A stretch of 64,000 nt of DNA from Rhodanobacteraceae bacterium (GTDB lineage Bacteria > Pseudomonadota > Gammaproteobacteria > Xanthomonadales > Rhodanobacteraceae), in the NCBI GenBank assembly GCA_016790075.1, contig JAEUPP010000039.1, forward strand, positions 124,001 through 188,000, written 5' to 3'. The position numbers were made by a program, and so were the translations under genes. Every line of letters begins with the position of its first letter. Within the stretch, counting starts at the first letter, position 1. Below, in pieces: positions 9,386 through 17,984 of the stretch. The notes under the pieces are model-generated. The model did not search any database. It saw only the letters and a program-made list of their open reading frames with translations, and had not been told where the DNA came from.

Positions 9386-10126
9386 ATGACCTCACGCGTA
9401 GCCTTGGTGACGGGTGGAACGGGCGGTATCGGCACAGCGATCGTGCGCAAATTGGCAGGGATGGGACACAAGGTCGCAACGAACTATCGTGACAAGGCCC
9501 GCGCTACCGCGTGGCAGGAAGCGCTTAAGCGGGACGGCATCGACGTGGCATTGGCCGCCGGCGACGTAGCTGACCCCGCCACTGCTGAAGCCATGGTGCG
9601 CGAAGTCGTCGACCAGCTAGGCCCCGTCGATATCCTCGTGAATAACGCTGGCATTACACGCGACGGCACCTTTCACAAGATGTCGGCCATGCAATGGCAG
9701 GAAGTCATCAACACCAACCTGAACTCCTGCTTCAATGTAACCCGCCCTGTCATCGACGGCATGCGTGAGCGCAAGTGGGGCCGCATCATCCAGATCAGCT
9801 CCATCAACGGCCAGAAAGGGCAATACGGCCAAGCCAACTACGCCGCGTCCAAGGCCGGCATGCACGGCTTCACGATCTCGCTCGCGCAGGAGAACGCGAA
9901 ATTCGGCATCACCGTCAACACGGTATCGCCAGGTTATGTTGCGACCGAAATGGTCATGGCCGTACCCGAGGAAGTCCGTGCAAAGATTGCAGCACAGATT
10001 CCGGTAGGTCGCCTGGGGAACCCGGACGAAATCGCCTACGCAGTCGGCTTCTTCATTCCTGACGAGGCCGCCTGGGTTACCGGCGCAAACCTGTCGATCA
10101 ATGGCGGTCATTACATGGGCTGGTAA
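9386..10126 (+). CDS. phaB: Acetoacetyl-CoA reductase (NADPH), first copy
   Basis: A 246-residue short-chain dehydrogenase that reduces acetoacetyl-CoA to (R)-3-hydroxybutyryl-CoA, the monomer step of polyhydroxybutyrate synthesis. The Rossmann motif is TGGTGGIG near residues 9-16 and the catalytic set is Ser139, Tyr152, Lys156. The segments AGITRDGTFHKM and NGQKGQYGQANYAASKAG are typical of PhaB and separate it from FabG. The ATG at 9386 has a GGGAGTGGAG ribosome site; an upstream in-frame ATG at 9350 is less likely. A phaR regulator and a second reductase follow, but no PHA synthase is present in the window. Confidence 0.88.
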   Translation: MTSRVALVTGGTGGIGTAIVRKLAGMGHKVATNYRDKARATAWQEALKRDGIDVALAAGDVADPATAEAMVREVVDQLGPVDILVNNAGITRDGTFHKMSAMQWQEVINTNLNSCFNVTRPVIDGMRERKWGRIIQISSINGQKGQYGQANYAASKAGMHGFTISLAQENAKFGITVNTVSPGYVATEMVMAVPEEVRAKIAAQIPVGRLGNPDEIAYAVGFFIPDEAAWVTGANLSINGGHYMGW

Positions 10127-10136
10127 TCGCCACCAG

Positions 10137-10179
10137 GCCGACGACGCGGCGGAGCTGCTGGACTCGCTACGTCGTCGGC
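10137..10179. repeat. Inverted repeat after phaB
   Basis: Perfect 10-bp arms (10137-10146 and 10170-10179, GCCGACGACG and its complement) separated by 23 bases, just after the phaB stop and before phaR. There is no T-tract, so this is not a standard terminator. It may be an mRNA structure or a regulator site. Confidence 0.5.
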
Positions 10180-10259
10180 GCTCGCGTCAAGACCGTAGTG
10201 CCATGCTGCGCAGCAATAGCCGGCTGGTGCGCCGCCGCAAGCCGTGCTAGCTTCGCTGC

Positions 10260-10748
10260 ATGGCACAAGTCCGAGTCATCAAGAAGTACCCGAACCGCCG
10301 GCTCTACGACACCGAGATTTCGAGCTACATCACGCTGGAAGAGGTACGCCAGCTTGTGGTGGACGGCGAGGAATTCGAGGTGCGCGATGCAAAGACCGGA
10401 GAGGAACTGACCCGTTCAGTCCTGCTGCAGATCATTGCCGAGCACGAAGAACGCGGCCAACCGATGTTTACTACCCAGCTGCTGTCGCAGGTGATCCGCT
10501 TTTACGGCGATTCGCTGCAAGGCTTCATGGGCGGCTATCTCGAACGCAGCCTGCAGGTGTTTCTTGACCAGCAGCAGCAGTTTCGCAGTCAGCTCAACAC
10601 GATGATGGGCCAGACGCCCTGGTCCATGCTCAACGACCTTACCGAGCGCAATATGGACATGTGGAAATCCCTGCAACAGGGCTTTCTCAACGCCGCGACT
10701 AGCTCAATGAAGGCCGGCAGCGGCAACAAGGACAAGGACAAGCCCTGA
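10260..10748 (+). CDS. phaR: Polyhydroxyalkanoate synthesis repressor PhaR
   Basis: A 162-residue regulator opening with the conserved PhaR DNA-binding block (IKKYPNRRLYDTEISSYITL) followed by the PHB-accumulation regulatory region (FTTQLLSQVIRFYGDSLQ) and a glutamine-rich helix. PhaR proteins bind both DNA and nascent PHA granules and repress phasin genes until polymer forms. The C-terminus is polar and lysine-rich (GSGNKDKDKP). The gene lies between two phaB paralogues on the same strand, consistent with a PHA control cluster even though synthase and phasin are not present here. Confidence 0.9.
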   Translation: MAQVRVIKKYPNRRLYDTEISSYITLEEVRQLVVDGEEFEVRDAKTGEELTRSVLLQIIAEHEERGQPMFTTQLLSQVIRFYGDSLQGFMGGYLERSLQVFLDQQQQFRSQLNTMMGQTPWSMLNDLTERNMDMWKSLQQGFLNAATSSMKAGSGNKDKDKP

Positions 10749-10754
10749 ACCATC

Positions 10755-10810
10755 GGCGCGGCGACAGCCGCGCCAGTCCAACAAGCGCAGGGGCGCCGCT
10801 GTTGCGGCGC
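10755..10810. other. Two successive GC hairpins between phaR and the second phaB
   Basis: The first hairpin has an 8-bp perfect stem (10755-10762 with 10767-10774, loop GACA). The second has a 7-bp stem (10793-10799 with 10804-10810). Neither has a T-tract. The second lies shortly before the GGGGGG ribosome site of the next gene and could attenuate or protect the message. Confidence 0.45.
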
Positions 10811-10844
10811 AATAGCTGCGCGCATGCAGCATCCGGGGGGATAC

Positions 10845-11591
10845 ATGAAGCAGCGAGTCGCATTGGTCAGCGGTGGTATTGGCGGCCTAGGCACTGAGAT
10901 TTGCCAGCATCTGGCCATGTCGGGACATCGCGTCATCGCGGCTGATCTGGGCACGCGTACTGAGCGCATCGCCGCATTCCGCGACGAAGTCGCCGGCTTC
11001 GGTGACGCGATCAGGTTCGAGCCACTGGATATCAGCGACTTCGCCGCGTGCGTGGGCGTGATCCAGCAGGTCGAAACCGAATACGGCGGTATTGACGTGC
11101 TCGTCAACGCCGCCGGCATCACCCGCGACACCACGTTGCGCAAGATGAGCCAGGAGCAATGGCATAGCGTGCTGACCGTCAATCTCGACGGCGTGTTCAA
11201 TCTGTGCCGCAACGTGATCGACGGCATGTGCACACGCGGCTACGGTCGCATCGTCAACATTTCGTCAGTGAACGGCCAGACCGGACAGTTCGGCCAGACC
11301 AACTACGCCGCCGCCAAGGCCGGTATGCACGGTTTCACCATGGCGCTGGCACGGGAGGTGGCGCGCAAGGGTGTTACCGTCAACAGCGTATCGCCGGGCT
11401 ACTGCGAGACCGCAATGGTCATGCAAATCGCAGCGGAGATCCGCGAACAGATCATTGCCGATGTTCCTGTCGGCCGGCTCGGCAAACCGGCGGAAATCGC
11501 CCGCGTCGTCGCCTTCCTGGTTGCGGAAGATTCCGGCTTTATTACCGGTGCGAACATACCGGTCAATGGCGGCTACTTCATGGATTTCTGA
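10845..11591 (+). CDS. Acetoacetyl-CoA reductase-like SDR, second copy
   Basis: A 248-residue SDR paralogous to the reductase encoded at 9386. It shares AGITRDTTLRKM, NGQTGQFGQTNYAAAKAG and the SINGGHYM/PVNGGYFM-type C-terminus, with catalytic Ser141, Tyr154 and Lys158. I placed the start at 10845, where a run of six G precedes the ATG by about six bases; an ATG at 10824 is possible. The glycine motif reads SGGIGGLG rather than TGGTGGIG. It likely also reduces acetoacetyl-CoA or another 3-ketoacyl-CoA; cofactor and chain-length preference may differ between the copies. Confidence 0.8.
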   Translation: MKQRVALVSGGIGGLGTEICQHLAMSGHRVIAADLGTRTERIAAFRDEVAGFGDAIRFEPLDISDFAACVGVIQQVETEYGGIDVLVNAAGITRDTTLRKMSQEQWHSVLTVNLDGVFNLCRNVIDGMCTRGYGRIVNISSVNGQTGQFGQTNYAAAKAGMHGFTMALAREVARKGVTVNSVSPGYCETAMVMQIAAEIREQIIADVPVGRLGKPAEIARVVAFLVAEDSGFITGANIPVNGGYFMDF

Positions 11592-11860
11592 TCACACCTG
11601 GGCGCTCGGCAACGGTCGCGTAGCGATCGTGCCACCACGGGCGGGTAGCGCAGCGATCTGCATGGGTGTCGGCTGCTTCTTCGCGCTGATCCGGGAGCAG
11701 CATTACAGGGCAGGGTTCTGTGTGGCGATAGCGCCGCGGTTAACACGATCGCCCACGCCAGACGGTGCAGATTCCGGCCGGCATCTCGCACCGGTACGGC
11801 GGACTCATCGGTGCCGATGTAGCAGTCGACGGCCGATGTAGCAATGGATTCCCACTAGCG

Positions 11861-11880
11861 GATCACCTAGGGTGGTGATC
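11861..11880. other. Small hairpin at the pilP-like stop codon
   Basis: Seven-bp arms GATCACC (11861-11867) and GGTGATC (11874-11880) enclose the stop codon of the PilP-like gene. No T-tract follows in either direction. Confidence 0.35.
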
Positions 11881-12139
11881 CGACAGGTAACGGCTCGAAC
11901 GGGTCTCGCACCAGCTCCGCCGGATAGTGCTCGACGACGTTCAGCAGCGGCAGCGGTTCGAGCGGCGGCGGCGGGCGCGCCTTTACTTCCGCAACCCAGT
12001 CCTCGGCGACAGGTCTCCGCTCAGACGCTACGCGCCCAGAAAATACCAGCAGAGCCGTGGTGTAACCGAGCACGAGTATGCCAAAGCCGAACCATCTCCA
12101 TCGTTTACCCGCGCTGCGACGCCACAGAACCGACAGCAC
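11867..12139 (-). CDS. Truncated PilP-like protein
   Basis: A 90-residue protein with a basic N-terminus, one membrane segment (about 15-34), a proline-rich linker and then the motif RDPFEPLP, which in PilP lipoproteins marks the end of the disordered region before the beta domain. Translation stops five residues later, so the PilQ-binding beta domain (about 80 residues) is absent. There is no lipobox cysteine either. It follows PilO-like and PilN-like genes in canonical order and is separated from the PilO-like stop by one base. It may be a reduced alignment-complex subunit or the remnant of a decaying operon. Confidence 0.5.
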   Translation of the reverse strand: MLSVLWRRSAGKRWRWFGFGILVLGYTTALLVFSGRVASERRPVAEDWVAEVKARPPPPLEPLPLLNVVEHYPAELVRDPFEPLPVGSPP

Positions 12140-12140
12140 G

Positions 12141-12680
12141 CTAGGGCTCCTCGGGGTAGTGGTAGTACACGAATGTCACTTCGGTACGCAGATCGTCGGC
12201 GCCGGGCGGCAACATCATTGCAAGCGAGCGCAGCGTCTGCACACGGACATCGGTGGCCGTGTCACCGAGAAACGCGGCAACGCCTGTCGCGCGTCCTCGC
12301 AGCACCAGATCGAAGGCCTGCTCCACGTAGAACTCCTTGGGCACTTCTGATGACCGGCGCACGACATCGAGCCTCAGGCCGTTGCGCGCGGCGCGCGTTT
12401 CGAGAGCTCGCTGTATTTCCCCTTCGTCGAGAGAGGACGGCAGGCGTTGCTGCAATACTCGCAGCACGTCCCTCAGCTCTCCGAGTTGTTGTTTCAGGGG
12501 TTCCAGATTGCCGACGCGCCCCTGCTTCTCCTGGAAGATCATCCGACGTTCCACTACCCCGCGTTCCGCCGCCTCGAAGTCATGCCACGCTTCTTGTAAC
12601 AGCTGTGAACCCGCGAAGGTTCCAAGGATGGCAGCAGTCGCACAGGCCGCACGCCACAGCAGACGACCGAGTGTACTCAT
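12141..12680 (-). CDS. PilO-like type IV pilus alignment-complex protein
   Basis: A 179-residue bitopic membrane protein with a short cytoplasmic start, one membrane segment (about 10-27), a coiled-coil stretch (about 30-75) and a ferredoxin-like periplasmic part. The layout and the segment LPSSLDEGEIQRALETRAARNGL resemble PilO, which dimerises with PilN under the outer-membrane secretin. It overlaps the PilN-like gene by 4 bp. No pilM or pilQ flanks it, so this looks like a second, divergent set rather than the housekeeping pilMNOPQ operon. Identification rests on topology and gene order. Confidence 0.55.
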   Translation of the reverse strand: MSTLGRLLWRAACATAAILGTFAGSQLLQEAWHDFEAAERGVVERRMIFQEKQGRVGNLEPLKQQLGELRDVLRVLQQRLPSSLDEGEIQRALETRAARNGLRLDVVRRSSEVPKEFYVEQAFDLVLRGRATGVAAFLGDTATDVRVQTLRSLAMMLPPGADDLRTEVTFVYYHYPEEP

Positions 12681-13276
12681 GGCTGCTGGACCACCGTCTG
12701 CCGCGCGATCATTGGGTATCCAGGCAACAGGCCGGCGTTGTTGTCGTCGAGATCAGACTCGGTGCGTGAAGGTGGGCGGGCATCGATTGTGACGCGTATC
12801 CGGTTGCCATTCCCGTCGGGTTCGCGGGAGATAACCCGCGCATTGCTGAGTCCGATCTCGGCGAGCTCGGCAAGGATCGGCGGCAGCAGGGCCGGGTCTC
12901 TGCATAGTGCCTCCAGATCGAGTTTTCTGCCGTCATAGCGCAACTTCAGCACTTGCACCCCCACTGGAAGGTGCCCGAGCGCGACCAGCGGCCGAGCAGT
13001 AGCCGCCTGAATTTCGCTGAGATACTCGACGATCTGCTTCCGTACCAGTAGCTCGGCTCTCGACTTGTCAATGCCTGCGATTTCGACGATCTGACTGTCG
13101 ACGGACCGGATTTCGCGGTCGAGCACGGTGCTTTCCGCACGCGCCTGAGTCAAGCCGTAGCGGATGAGCAGCAACGGGGGTATGCACAGCAGCAGGGGAG
13201 CACCAAACCAGACCAGCAACCAAAGAACGTTGGGCCAGGACCAAGGGCTCGCATTCGATGTGGCGTTCACGCTCAT
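12677..13276 (-). CDS. PilN-like membrane protein
   Basis: A 199-residue protein with one strong membrane segment (about 18-42) followed by a coiled coil (EIRSVDSQIVEIAGIDKSRAELL) and a small periplasmic domain, as in PilN and the GspL C-terminus. The N-terminus lacks the usual PilM-contacting motif of PilN (a conserved NLLPWR-type sequence), agreeing with the absence of pilM beside it. It starts a three-gene leftward operon with the PilO-like and truncated PilP-like genes. The 235 bp upstream hold no gene that I can support and probably carry the promoter. Confidence 0.55.
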   Translation of the reverse strand: MSVNATSNASPWSWPNVLWLLVWFGAPLLLCIPPLLLIRYGLTQARAESTVLDREIRSVDSQIVEIAGIDKSRAELLVRKQIVEYLSEIQAATARPLVALGHLPVGVQVLKLRYDGRKLDLEALCRDPALLPPILAELAEIGLSNARVISREPDGNGNRIRVTIDARPPSRTESDLDDNNAGLLPGYPMIARQTVVQQP

Positions 13277-13511
13277 CGGACCGAAGTATTCCTTCGAAAC
13301 CGCAAACCCAGGTTGCGCCCATCACCGCTGCGCATCTTCTTTTCAGCCCCGTCCGAGACGGCAGCCGAATGGCGTTCGTCCTTGCTCTAATAACGCGCCT
13401 GCACATCGAGTTCAAGCGTCACTCGATGTCGGCGACGTTCTCCGGGAGTTCGCGTCGCTGCGTGTAGCCGAGCCATTTCAGGGCCAGAGCCCGGCAACGA
13501 TCAGGCAATAC

Positions 13512-14120
13512 CTACCAGATCAGATCGGCTGGTACATCGTCATCGACCGGGGCGCTGGGATCGACGAGCAGCACCAGGGCTTCGGCCCAGAGCGCTTTCA
13601 CCTCACGCCCCAGATCTGCAGCAACGAGCAGGTAGCGGCCGTTCTGCTGAACGATCGCTATTTCGCCACGATTGACGGCGGCCAGTTGATCCTGCGTGCA
13701 GTAGACCCGGCGGATCTTGCCGCCATGTTCGAAATGGCGAGCATGCTCCGCATCGGCGGCGTTCAGCGCCTTGCCATTGAGCAGTCTGGCGATCTTTTCC
13801 TTGCGCTCGCGCTTCTCGCGCGCTTTTTGCTCAGCTTCACGCTGGGCGCGTTCGCGATCTTCGCGTTCACTGCGTGCGCGCAGGGCATAGGCCTGCGCGA
13901 GATCAGGCTCGCCGCTGGGTTTCTGTCGCGGTTTCGGAACTGAGCCGCCTGGTTGAGCAGCAGGCGCCTGCGGTCTGCCCTGGACCGGGCGCGCACCGGT
14001 ACGTGAGTCGGGTCGGTTCACCGGTTTGCTGCCCGCAGGGCGTTGTTCCGGTTTCGTTTCGGGCTTCAGTTTTTGTACCAGTCCACTCTTCAACAACTGG
14101 TCACGCAGGGAATCGGCCAT
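13512..14120 (-). CDS. DUF2058 protein (YaiL-like)
   Basis: A 202-residue DUF2058 protein. It starts MADSLRDQLLKSGLV, continues with a proline/lysine-rich low-complexity linker (20-75), a charged coiled coil of Arg/Glu repeats (about 80-110) and a compact C-terminal domain containing RLLNGKALN, HFEHGGKIRRVYC and GEIAIVQQNGRYLLV. Family members are described as nucleoprotein or polynucleotide-associated proteins of unclear role. It follows slyX on the same strand after 44 bp and may share its transcript. Confidence 0.85.
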   Translation of the reverse strand: MADSLRDQLLKSGLVQKLKPETKPEQRPAGSKPVNRPDSRTGARPVQGRPQAPAAQPGGSVPKPRQKPSGEPDLAQAYALRARSEREDRERAQREAEQKAREKRERKEKIARLLNGKALNAADAEHARHFEHGGKIRRVYCTQDQLAAVNRGEIAIVQQNGRYLLVAADLGREVKALWAEALVLLVDPSAPVDDDVPADLIW

Positions 14121-14164
14121 GGTAGATTTTCAAATGCGACGGGCAATGACGTAAGCAATAGTGA

Positions 14165-14386
14165 TCAGTAGTGTGGCGGCGGCGGTTCCGTCGCCGGATC
14201 ATGGCTCAAGCTCGATCGCACTACTCCGAGCTCGCTGCGCAAACGACGGAACTCCTCACGCAGATGACCGAGCACACGATCGTGCTCGGCGACCGTGCGA
14301 TTGAGCACGACCACGGTTTCTTCAAGGAAGGCGAAACGCACTTCGAGCTCGGTCAGGCGTTCTTCCAATGTGGTGGAAATCGACAT
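14165..14386 (-). CDS. slyX: SlyX family protein
   Basis: A 73-residue, almost entirely coiled-coil protein (EERLTELEVRFAFLEETVVVLN) ending in the conserved proline-rich tail PPPPHY that defines SlyX. Its molecular function is unknown; some family members lie beside FKBP-type isomerase genes. Here an exported FKBP gene lies further upstream on the same strand. SlyX starts one base before the end of gmd, so it is very likely co-transcribed with it. Confidence 0.92.
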   Translation of the reverse strand: MSISTTLEERLTELEVRFAFLEETVVVLNRTVAEHDRVLGHLREEFRRLRSELGVVRSSLSHDPATEPPPPHY

Positions 14387-14387
14387 G

Positions 14388-15512
14388 TCAGACCAACTTC
14401 TCGATCAAGTGGCGGCCGTGACGCGATCCTACCAGCCCGCGCGTCTCACGTTCTGCGAGCCGTCGGTCGGCCTCGGCCATCTCCGCTACGAGTGTAGGGA
14501 AATTGGTCCGGGGCTCCCAGCCGAGTTCACGCCGCGCCAGCCCCGCGTCGCCGACCAGGGTGTCAACCTCAGCCGGCCGAAAGTAGCGCGGATGAACACG
14601 TACTATGACCTGGCCAGGGCTCAGGCAGCAGTCCGCAAGACCGCAGCGCACCACACGCCCGACTTCGTCAATGCCGCTACCCTCAAATTCGAGTTCAAGA
14701 TCAAGCGCTCGTGCCGCCAACACGACGAATTCGCGCACCGTGCGCTGCTGTCCGGTGGCGATGACGTAGTCACGCGGCTCAGTCTGCTGCAGCATCAGCC
14801 ACTGCGCCTGCACGTAGTCCCGCGCATGCCCCCAGTCGCGGCGCGCATCCAGATTGCCTAGGTAGACGCCTTGCTGCAGACCGTACACGACGCGCGCTAG
14901 ACCACGGGTGATCTTGCGTGTGACGAAGGTCTCGCCGCGCAATGGCGACTCGTGGTTGAACAGAATGCCGCTGCAGGCGAACAGACCATAAGCCTCGCGA
15001 TAGTTCTGCGTAATCCAGTGGGCGTAAAGCTTGGCAACACCGTAGGGCGAACGCGGATGGAACGGCGTCGTTTCGTTCTGCGGCATTTCCCGCGCTTGGC
15101 CGAACAGTTCCGAAGTCGAAGCCTGATAGAAACGCGCCTTCTGCTCCAGCCCTAGAATACGAATTGCCTCGAGCAGGCGCAGTGCGCCCAAGGCATCTGC
15201 ATTCGCGGTGAATTCGGGCTCCTCGAACGAAACGGCGACATGGCTCTGGGCGCCCAGGTTGTAGATCTCGTCCGGCCGGACAAGCTGCAGCACGCGCAAT
15301 AGGCTCAGCGAGTCAGTCAGGTCTGCGTAGTGCAGGTGCACCTTCGGCACGGCCTCATCGAGCTCGTGATACAGGTGATCGATGCGTTCGGAGTTGAACG
15401 AGGATGTACGCCGCTTGATGCCGTGTACTTCGTAGCCTTTGCCCAGCAGCAGCTCAGCCAGATACGCGCCATCCTGGCCCGTGATGCCGGTTATCAAAGC
15501 GCGCTTGCTCAC
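14388..15512 (-). CDS. gmd: GDP-mannose 4,6-dehydratase
   Basis: A 374-residue extended SDR that converts GDP-D-mannose to GDP-4-keto-6-deoxymannose, precursor of GDP-fucose, GDP-rhamnose or perosamine for surface polysaccharide. The N-terminal [19 protein letters not shown] binds NADP, the active site includes the STSELFG threonine/serine segment and the [12 protein letters not shown] Tyr-x3-Lys pair, and [17 protein letters not shown] is characteristic of GMD. It follows ugd after 36 bp. No fucose synthase or glycosyltransferase is next to it, so the final sugar is unknown. Confidence 0.95.
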   Translation of the reverse strand: MSKRALITGITGQDGAYLAELLLGKGYEVHGIKRRTSSFNSERIDHLYHELDEAVPKVHLHYADLTDSLSLLRVLQLVRPDEIYNLGAQSHVAVSFEEPEFTANADALGALRLLEAIRILGLEQKARFYQASTSELFGQAREMPQNETTPFHPRSPYGVAKLYAHWITQNYREAYGLFACSGILFNHESPLRGETFVTRKITRGLARVVYGLQQGVYLGNLDARRDWGHARDYVQAQWLMLQQTEPRDYVIATGQQRTVREFVVLAARALDLELEFEGSGIDEVGRVVRCGLADCCLSPGQVIVRVHPRYFRPAEVDTLVGDAGLARRELGWEPRTNFPTLVAEMAEADRRLAERETRGLVGSRHGRHLIEKLV

Positions 15513-15548
15513 TCGGCCTCCGTTGAAGTCGGCACAGAAACGCCCCTT

Positions 15549-16889
15549 CTAGTGCGCGACAACACTGCGACCACGCCCGATGCCGTAATAAGCCAAGCCG
15601 GCTGACTCTACACTCGCCGGATCGTAAATATTGCGGCCATCAAAAATCGCTGCATGTGTCAGCTGCGCTTTGAGCAGGCGAAAATCCGGGCTGCGAAATG
15701 CCTTCCACTCGGTCACTATGACCAGTGCATCGGCCCCGCTTAACGCCTGTTGTGCGTGCTCGCAAAGCACCAAGTCGGTGCGTTCGCCGAAGAGCCGTCG
15801 CGCTTCTTCACGCGCCTCCGGATCGTAGGCGCGCACCATGGCGCCAGCACGCCAGAGCTGTTCCAGCAGCCGGCGGCTCGGGGCTTCGCGCATATCGTCG
15901 GTGTTGGGTTTGAACGCCAGTCCCCAGACCGCGAATGTACGTCCGCGCAGCTCACCACCGAAGTGCCCGCGTATGAGCTCAAACAGTCTGTCCTTCTGCG
16001 CATCATTGACCTGTTCCACCGACTGCAGCAGCTTGGCTTCGTAGCCACGCGCACGCGCAATGCGGTCCAACGCCTGCACATCCTTTGGAAAACACGAGCC
16101 GCCGTAACCAGCTCCGGGGTAGATAAAGTGATAGCCGATGCGCGGGTCCGAACCTATGCCCTGGCGCACGAGCTCGATATCAGCGCCGACGCGCTCGGCA
16201 ATGTTTGCCATCTCGTTCATGAAGCTGATCTTGGTCGCGAGCATTGCGTTGGCCGCGTACTTGGTCAGCTCGGCTGAACGCAGGTCCATGAGCACGATAC
16301 GGTCATGATTGCGATTGAACGGCGCGTAGAGGCGGCGCAGTAGCGCAATTGCCGTTGCGCTATCGCTGCCGATGACGATACGGTCTGGGCGCATACAGTC
16401 GTTGACAGCATCGCCCTCCTTGAGGAACTCGGGGTTGGAGACGACGTCAAAGCCGATCGACACCCCTCGTTCGGCAAGCGCGGCAGCAATGCAGTCGCGC
16501 ACGCGATCAGCGGTTCCTACAGGCACGGTGGACTTGTTGACGATCACGCTGGCGCCGCCGAGATGCCGGCCTATCGTATGTGCGACCGCAAGCACGTGGG
16601 TCAGATCTGCGCTGCCGTCCTCTCCAGGAGGCGTGCCGACTGCGATGAAGATGATGTCACCATGTGCAATGGCCGACGCTGGATCTGTCGTGAACGCAAG
16701 ACGGCCTGCGGCGTGATTTGCTGCGACCAGTTCTTCGAGGCCCGGTTCGTAGATCGGAATCTGCCCGCGGTTGAGCCGCGCGATCTTGTCCGCGTCGACG
16801 TCGACGCAGACAACCGTATTGCCCATCTCCGCCAGACAGGTGCCGGTCACTAGGCCGACATAACCGGTGCCGAAAACGGTGACGTTCAT
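15549..16889 (-). CDS. ugd: UDP-glucose 6-dehydrogenase
   Basis: A 446-residue dehydrogenase oxidising UDP-glucose to UDP-glucuronate for capsule, exopolysaccharide or lipid A decoration. The N-terminus [20 protein letters not shown] is the NAD-binding motif, and the catalytic cysteine lies in [10 protein letters not shown]. The substrate domain contains [18 protein letters not shown] chose the ATG at 16889, where the family begins; reading from 16997 would add 36 unconserved residues. It heads the ugd-gmd-slyX leftward run, directly after the terminator of the FKBP gene. Confidence 0.95.
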   Translation of the reverse strand: MNVTVFGTGYVGLVTGTCLAEMGNTVVCVDVDADKIARLNRGQIPIYEPGLEELVAANHAAGRLAFTTDPASAIAHGDIIFIAVGTPPGEDGSADLTHVLAVAHTIGRHLGGASVIVNKSTVPVGTADRVRDCIAAALAERGVSIGFDVVSNPEFLKEGDAVNDCMRPDRIVIGSDSATAIALLRRLYAPFNRNHDRIVLMDLRSAELTKYAANAMLATKISFMNEMANIAERVGADIELVRQGIGSDPRIGYHFIYPGAGYGGSCFPKDVQALDRIARARGYEAKLLQSVEQVNDAQKDRLFELIRGHFGGELRGRTFAVWGLAFKPNTDDMREAPSRRLLEQLWRAGAMVRAYDPEAREEARRLFGERTDLVLCEHAQQALSGADALVIVTEWKAFRSPDFRLLKAQLTHAAIFDGRNIYDPASVESAGLAYYGIGRGRSVVAH

Positions 16890-16953
16890 ACGCAACAAAC
16901 CCCGGTGAAAGCAAACGATTCTAGCACCGGCAGGCAAGCGCACGGTGGCAACG

Positions 16954-16985
16954 AAAAAGGGCGCGGCGATGTAATCGCCGCGCCC
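16954..16985 (-). terminator. Rho-independent terminator of the FKBP gene
   Basis: Perfect 12-bp stem (16959-16970 with 16974-16985), a 3-base loop and, read leftward, a run of five T (16954-16958). It separates the FKBP gene from ugd. Confidence 0.88.
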
Positions 16986-17012
16986 CGATGACTGCAATGC
17001 GCGAAGGCGCGA

Positions 17013-17756
17013 TTATTTCTTGGCCGGTTCAGCCGGTGCAGGAGCTGCGGTTTCGGTCGGCGGCACGATCTTGATCAGTTCGACCTCGAACGTCAGCATC
17101 GCATTCGGACCGATCGGACCCGGGCCGTTCTCGCCATAGGCCAGGTTGGACGGAATGTAGAACTTGTACTTCGATCCAACCGGCATCAGCTGCAGACCTT
17201 CGGTCCAGCCCGGGATGACGCCCTTGAGCGGGAACGTGGCCGGTTCGCCGCGATCGACCGAGCTGTCGAACTTGGTCCCGTCAAGCAGCGTACCCGTGTA
17301 GTGCACCTGTACCGTGTCAGTGTCCTTCGGCTTAGGGCCGGTAGCGGACTTGACGACTTCATACTGCAGGCCCGAAGCCGTAGTCGTCACGCCCTTCTTG
17401 CTCTTGTTCTTGGCGAGGAACTCGTCGCCGGCCTTCTTGTTGGTTTCGGCCTTGACCTTTTCTTCCGCGGCGCGCTTGGCCTGCAGCTTGGTCATGAAGT
17501 CCTGACGGACCTTCAGCGCATCTTCCTGGCTCAGCGCCGTCTTGTCGCCCTTGACCGTCGCCTGCAGAGCCTGGATTACCACGGCCATGTCAATCTCATC
17601 CTTGATCGAGGACAGGCCCTTGCCCACGTCCATGCCGACCATATAGCTGACCTTGTCCTTGTCGGTCTTGAGCTCCTGGGCGAACGCGGCGCCGGCGGTG
17701 CCCAGGGCCGCGACAACGGCGGCAGCCGTCAGGCTCTTCTGCAGAAACTTGCTCAT
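17013..17756 (-). CDS. Exported FKBP-type peptidyl-prolyl isomerase (Mip/FkpA type)
   Basis: A 247-residue periplasmic foldase. A signal peptide (residues 1-26, ending AAFAQ) precedes an alpha-helical dimerisation domain (about 30-130) and a C-terminal FKBP domain with VQVHYTGTLLDGTKFDSSVDRGEPATF and GWTEGLQLMPVGSKYKFYIPSNLAYGE, the conserved drug- and proline-binding residues. The layout matches Mip/FkpA. The C-terminal tail is alanine/proline-rich and disordered (TAAPAPAEPAKK). It has its own terminator, so it is probably monocistronic. Confidence 0.92.
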   Translation of the reverse strand: MSKFLQKSLTAAAVVAALGTAGAAFAQELKTDKDKVSYMVGMDVGKGLSSIKDEIDMAVVIQALQATVKGDKTALSQEDALKVRQDFMTKLQAKRAAEEKVKAETNKKAGDEFLAKNKSKKGVTTTASGLQYEVVKSATGPKPKDTDTVQVHYTGTLLDGTKFDSSVDRGEPATFPLKGVIPGWTEGLQLMPVGSKYKFYIPSNLAYGENGPGPIGPNAMLTFEVELIKIVPPTETAAPAPAEPAKK

Positions 17757-17984
17757 TTATTGCTCCTGAAATGGATTTGATAGAGCGGCCCGACGGCCGC
17801 TTAGGCGCTACGGGGCGGCGTATTGTGGAGACGTGGCGGGTCTAAGGCAAACGTCCGGCGGGCTGCGACCACGCCCCTGCAAGGAAGTTCCCGGCAATTT
17901 GCTGGCGACTTGCCAGGTCAGCTGCAGCACAACCGGGGGTAACGAAAAACACGCTTGCGGCATACCCGCTGCTAGACTAGAACC

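Noticed and set aside
13164-13943. Long open frame on the plus strand opposite DUF2058 and the PilN-like gene
   Set aside because: It has no recognisable domains, overlaps two better supported leftward genes and has the composition of an antisense shadow.
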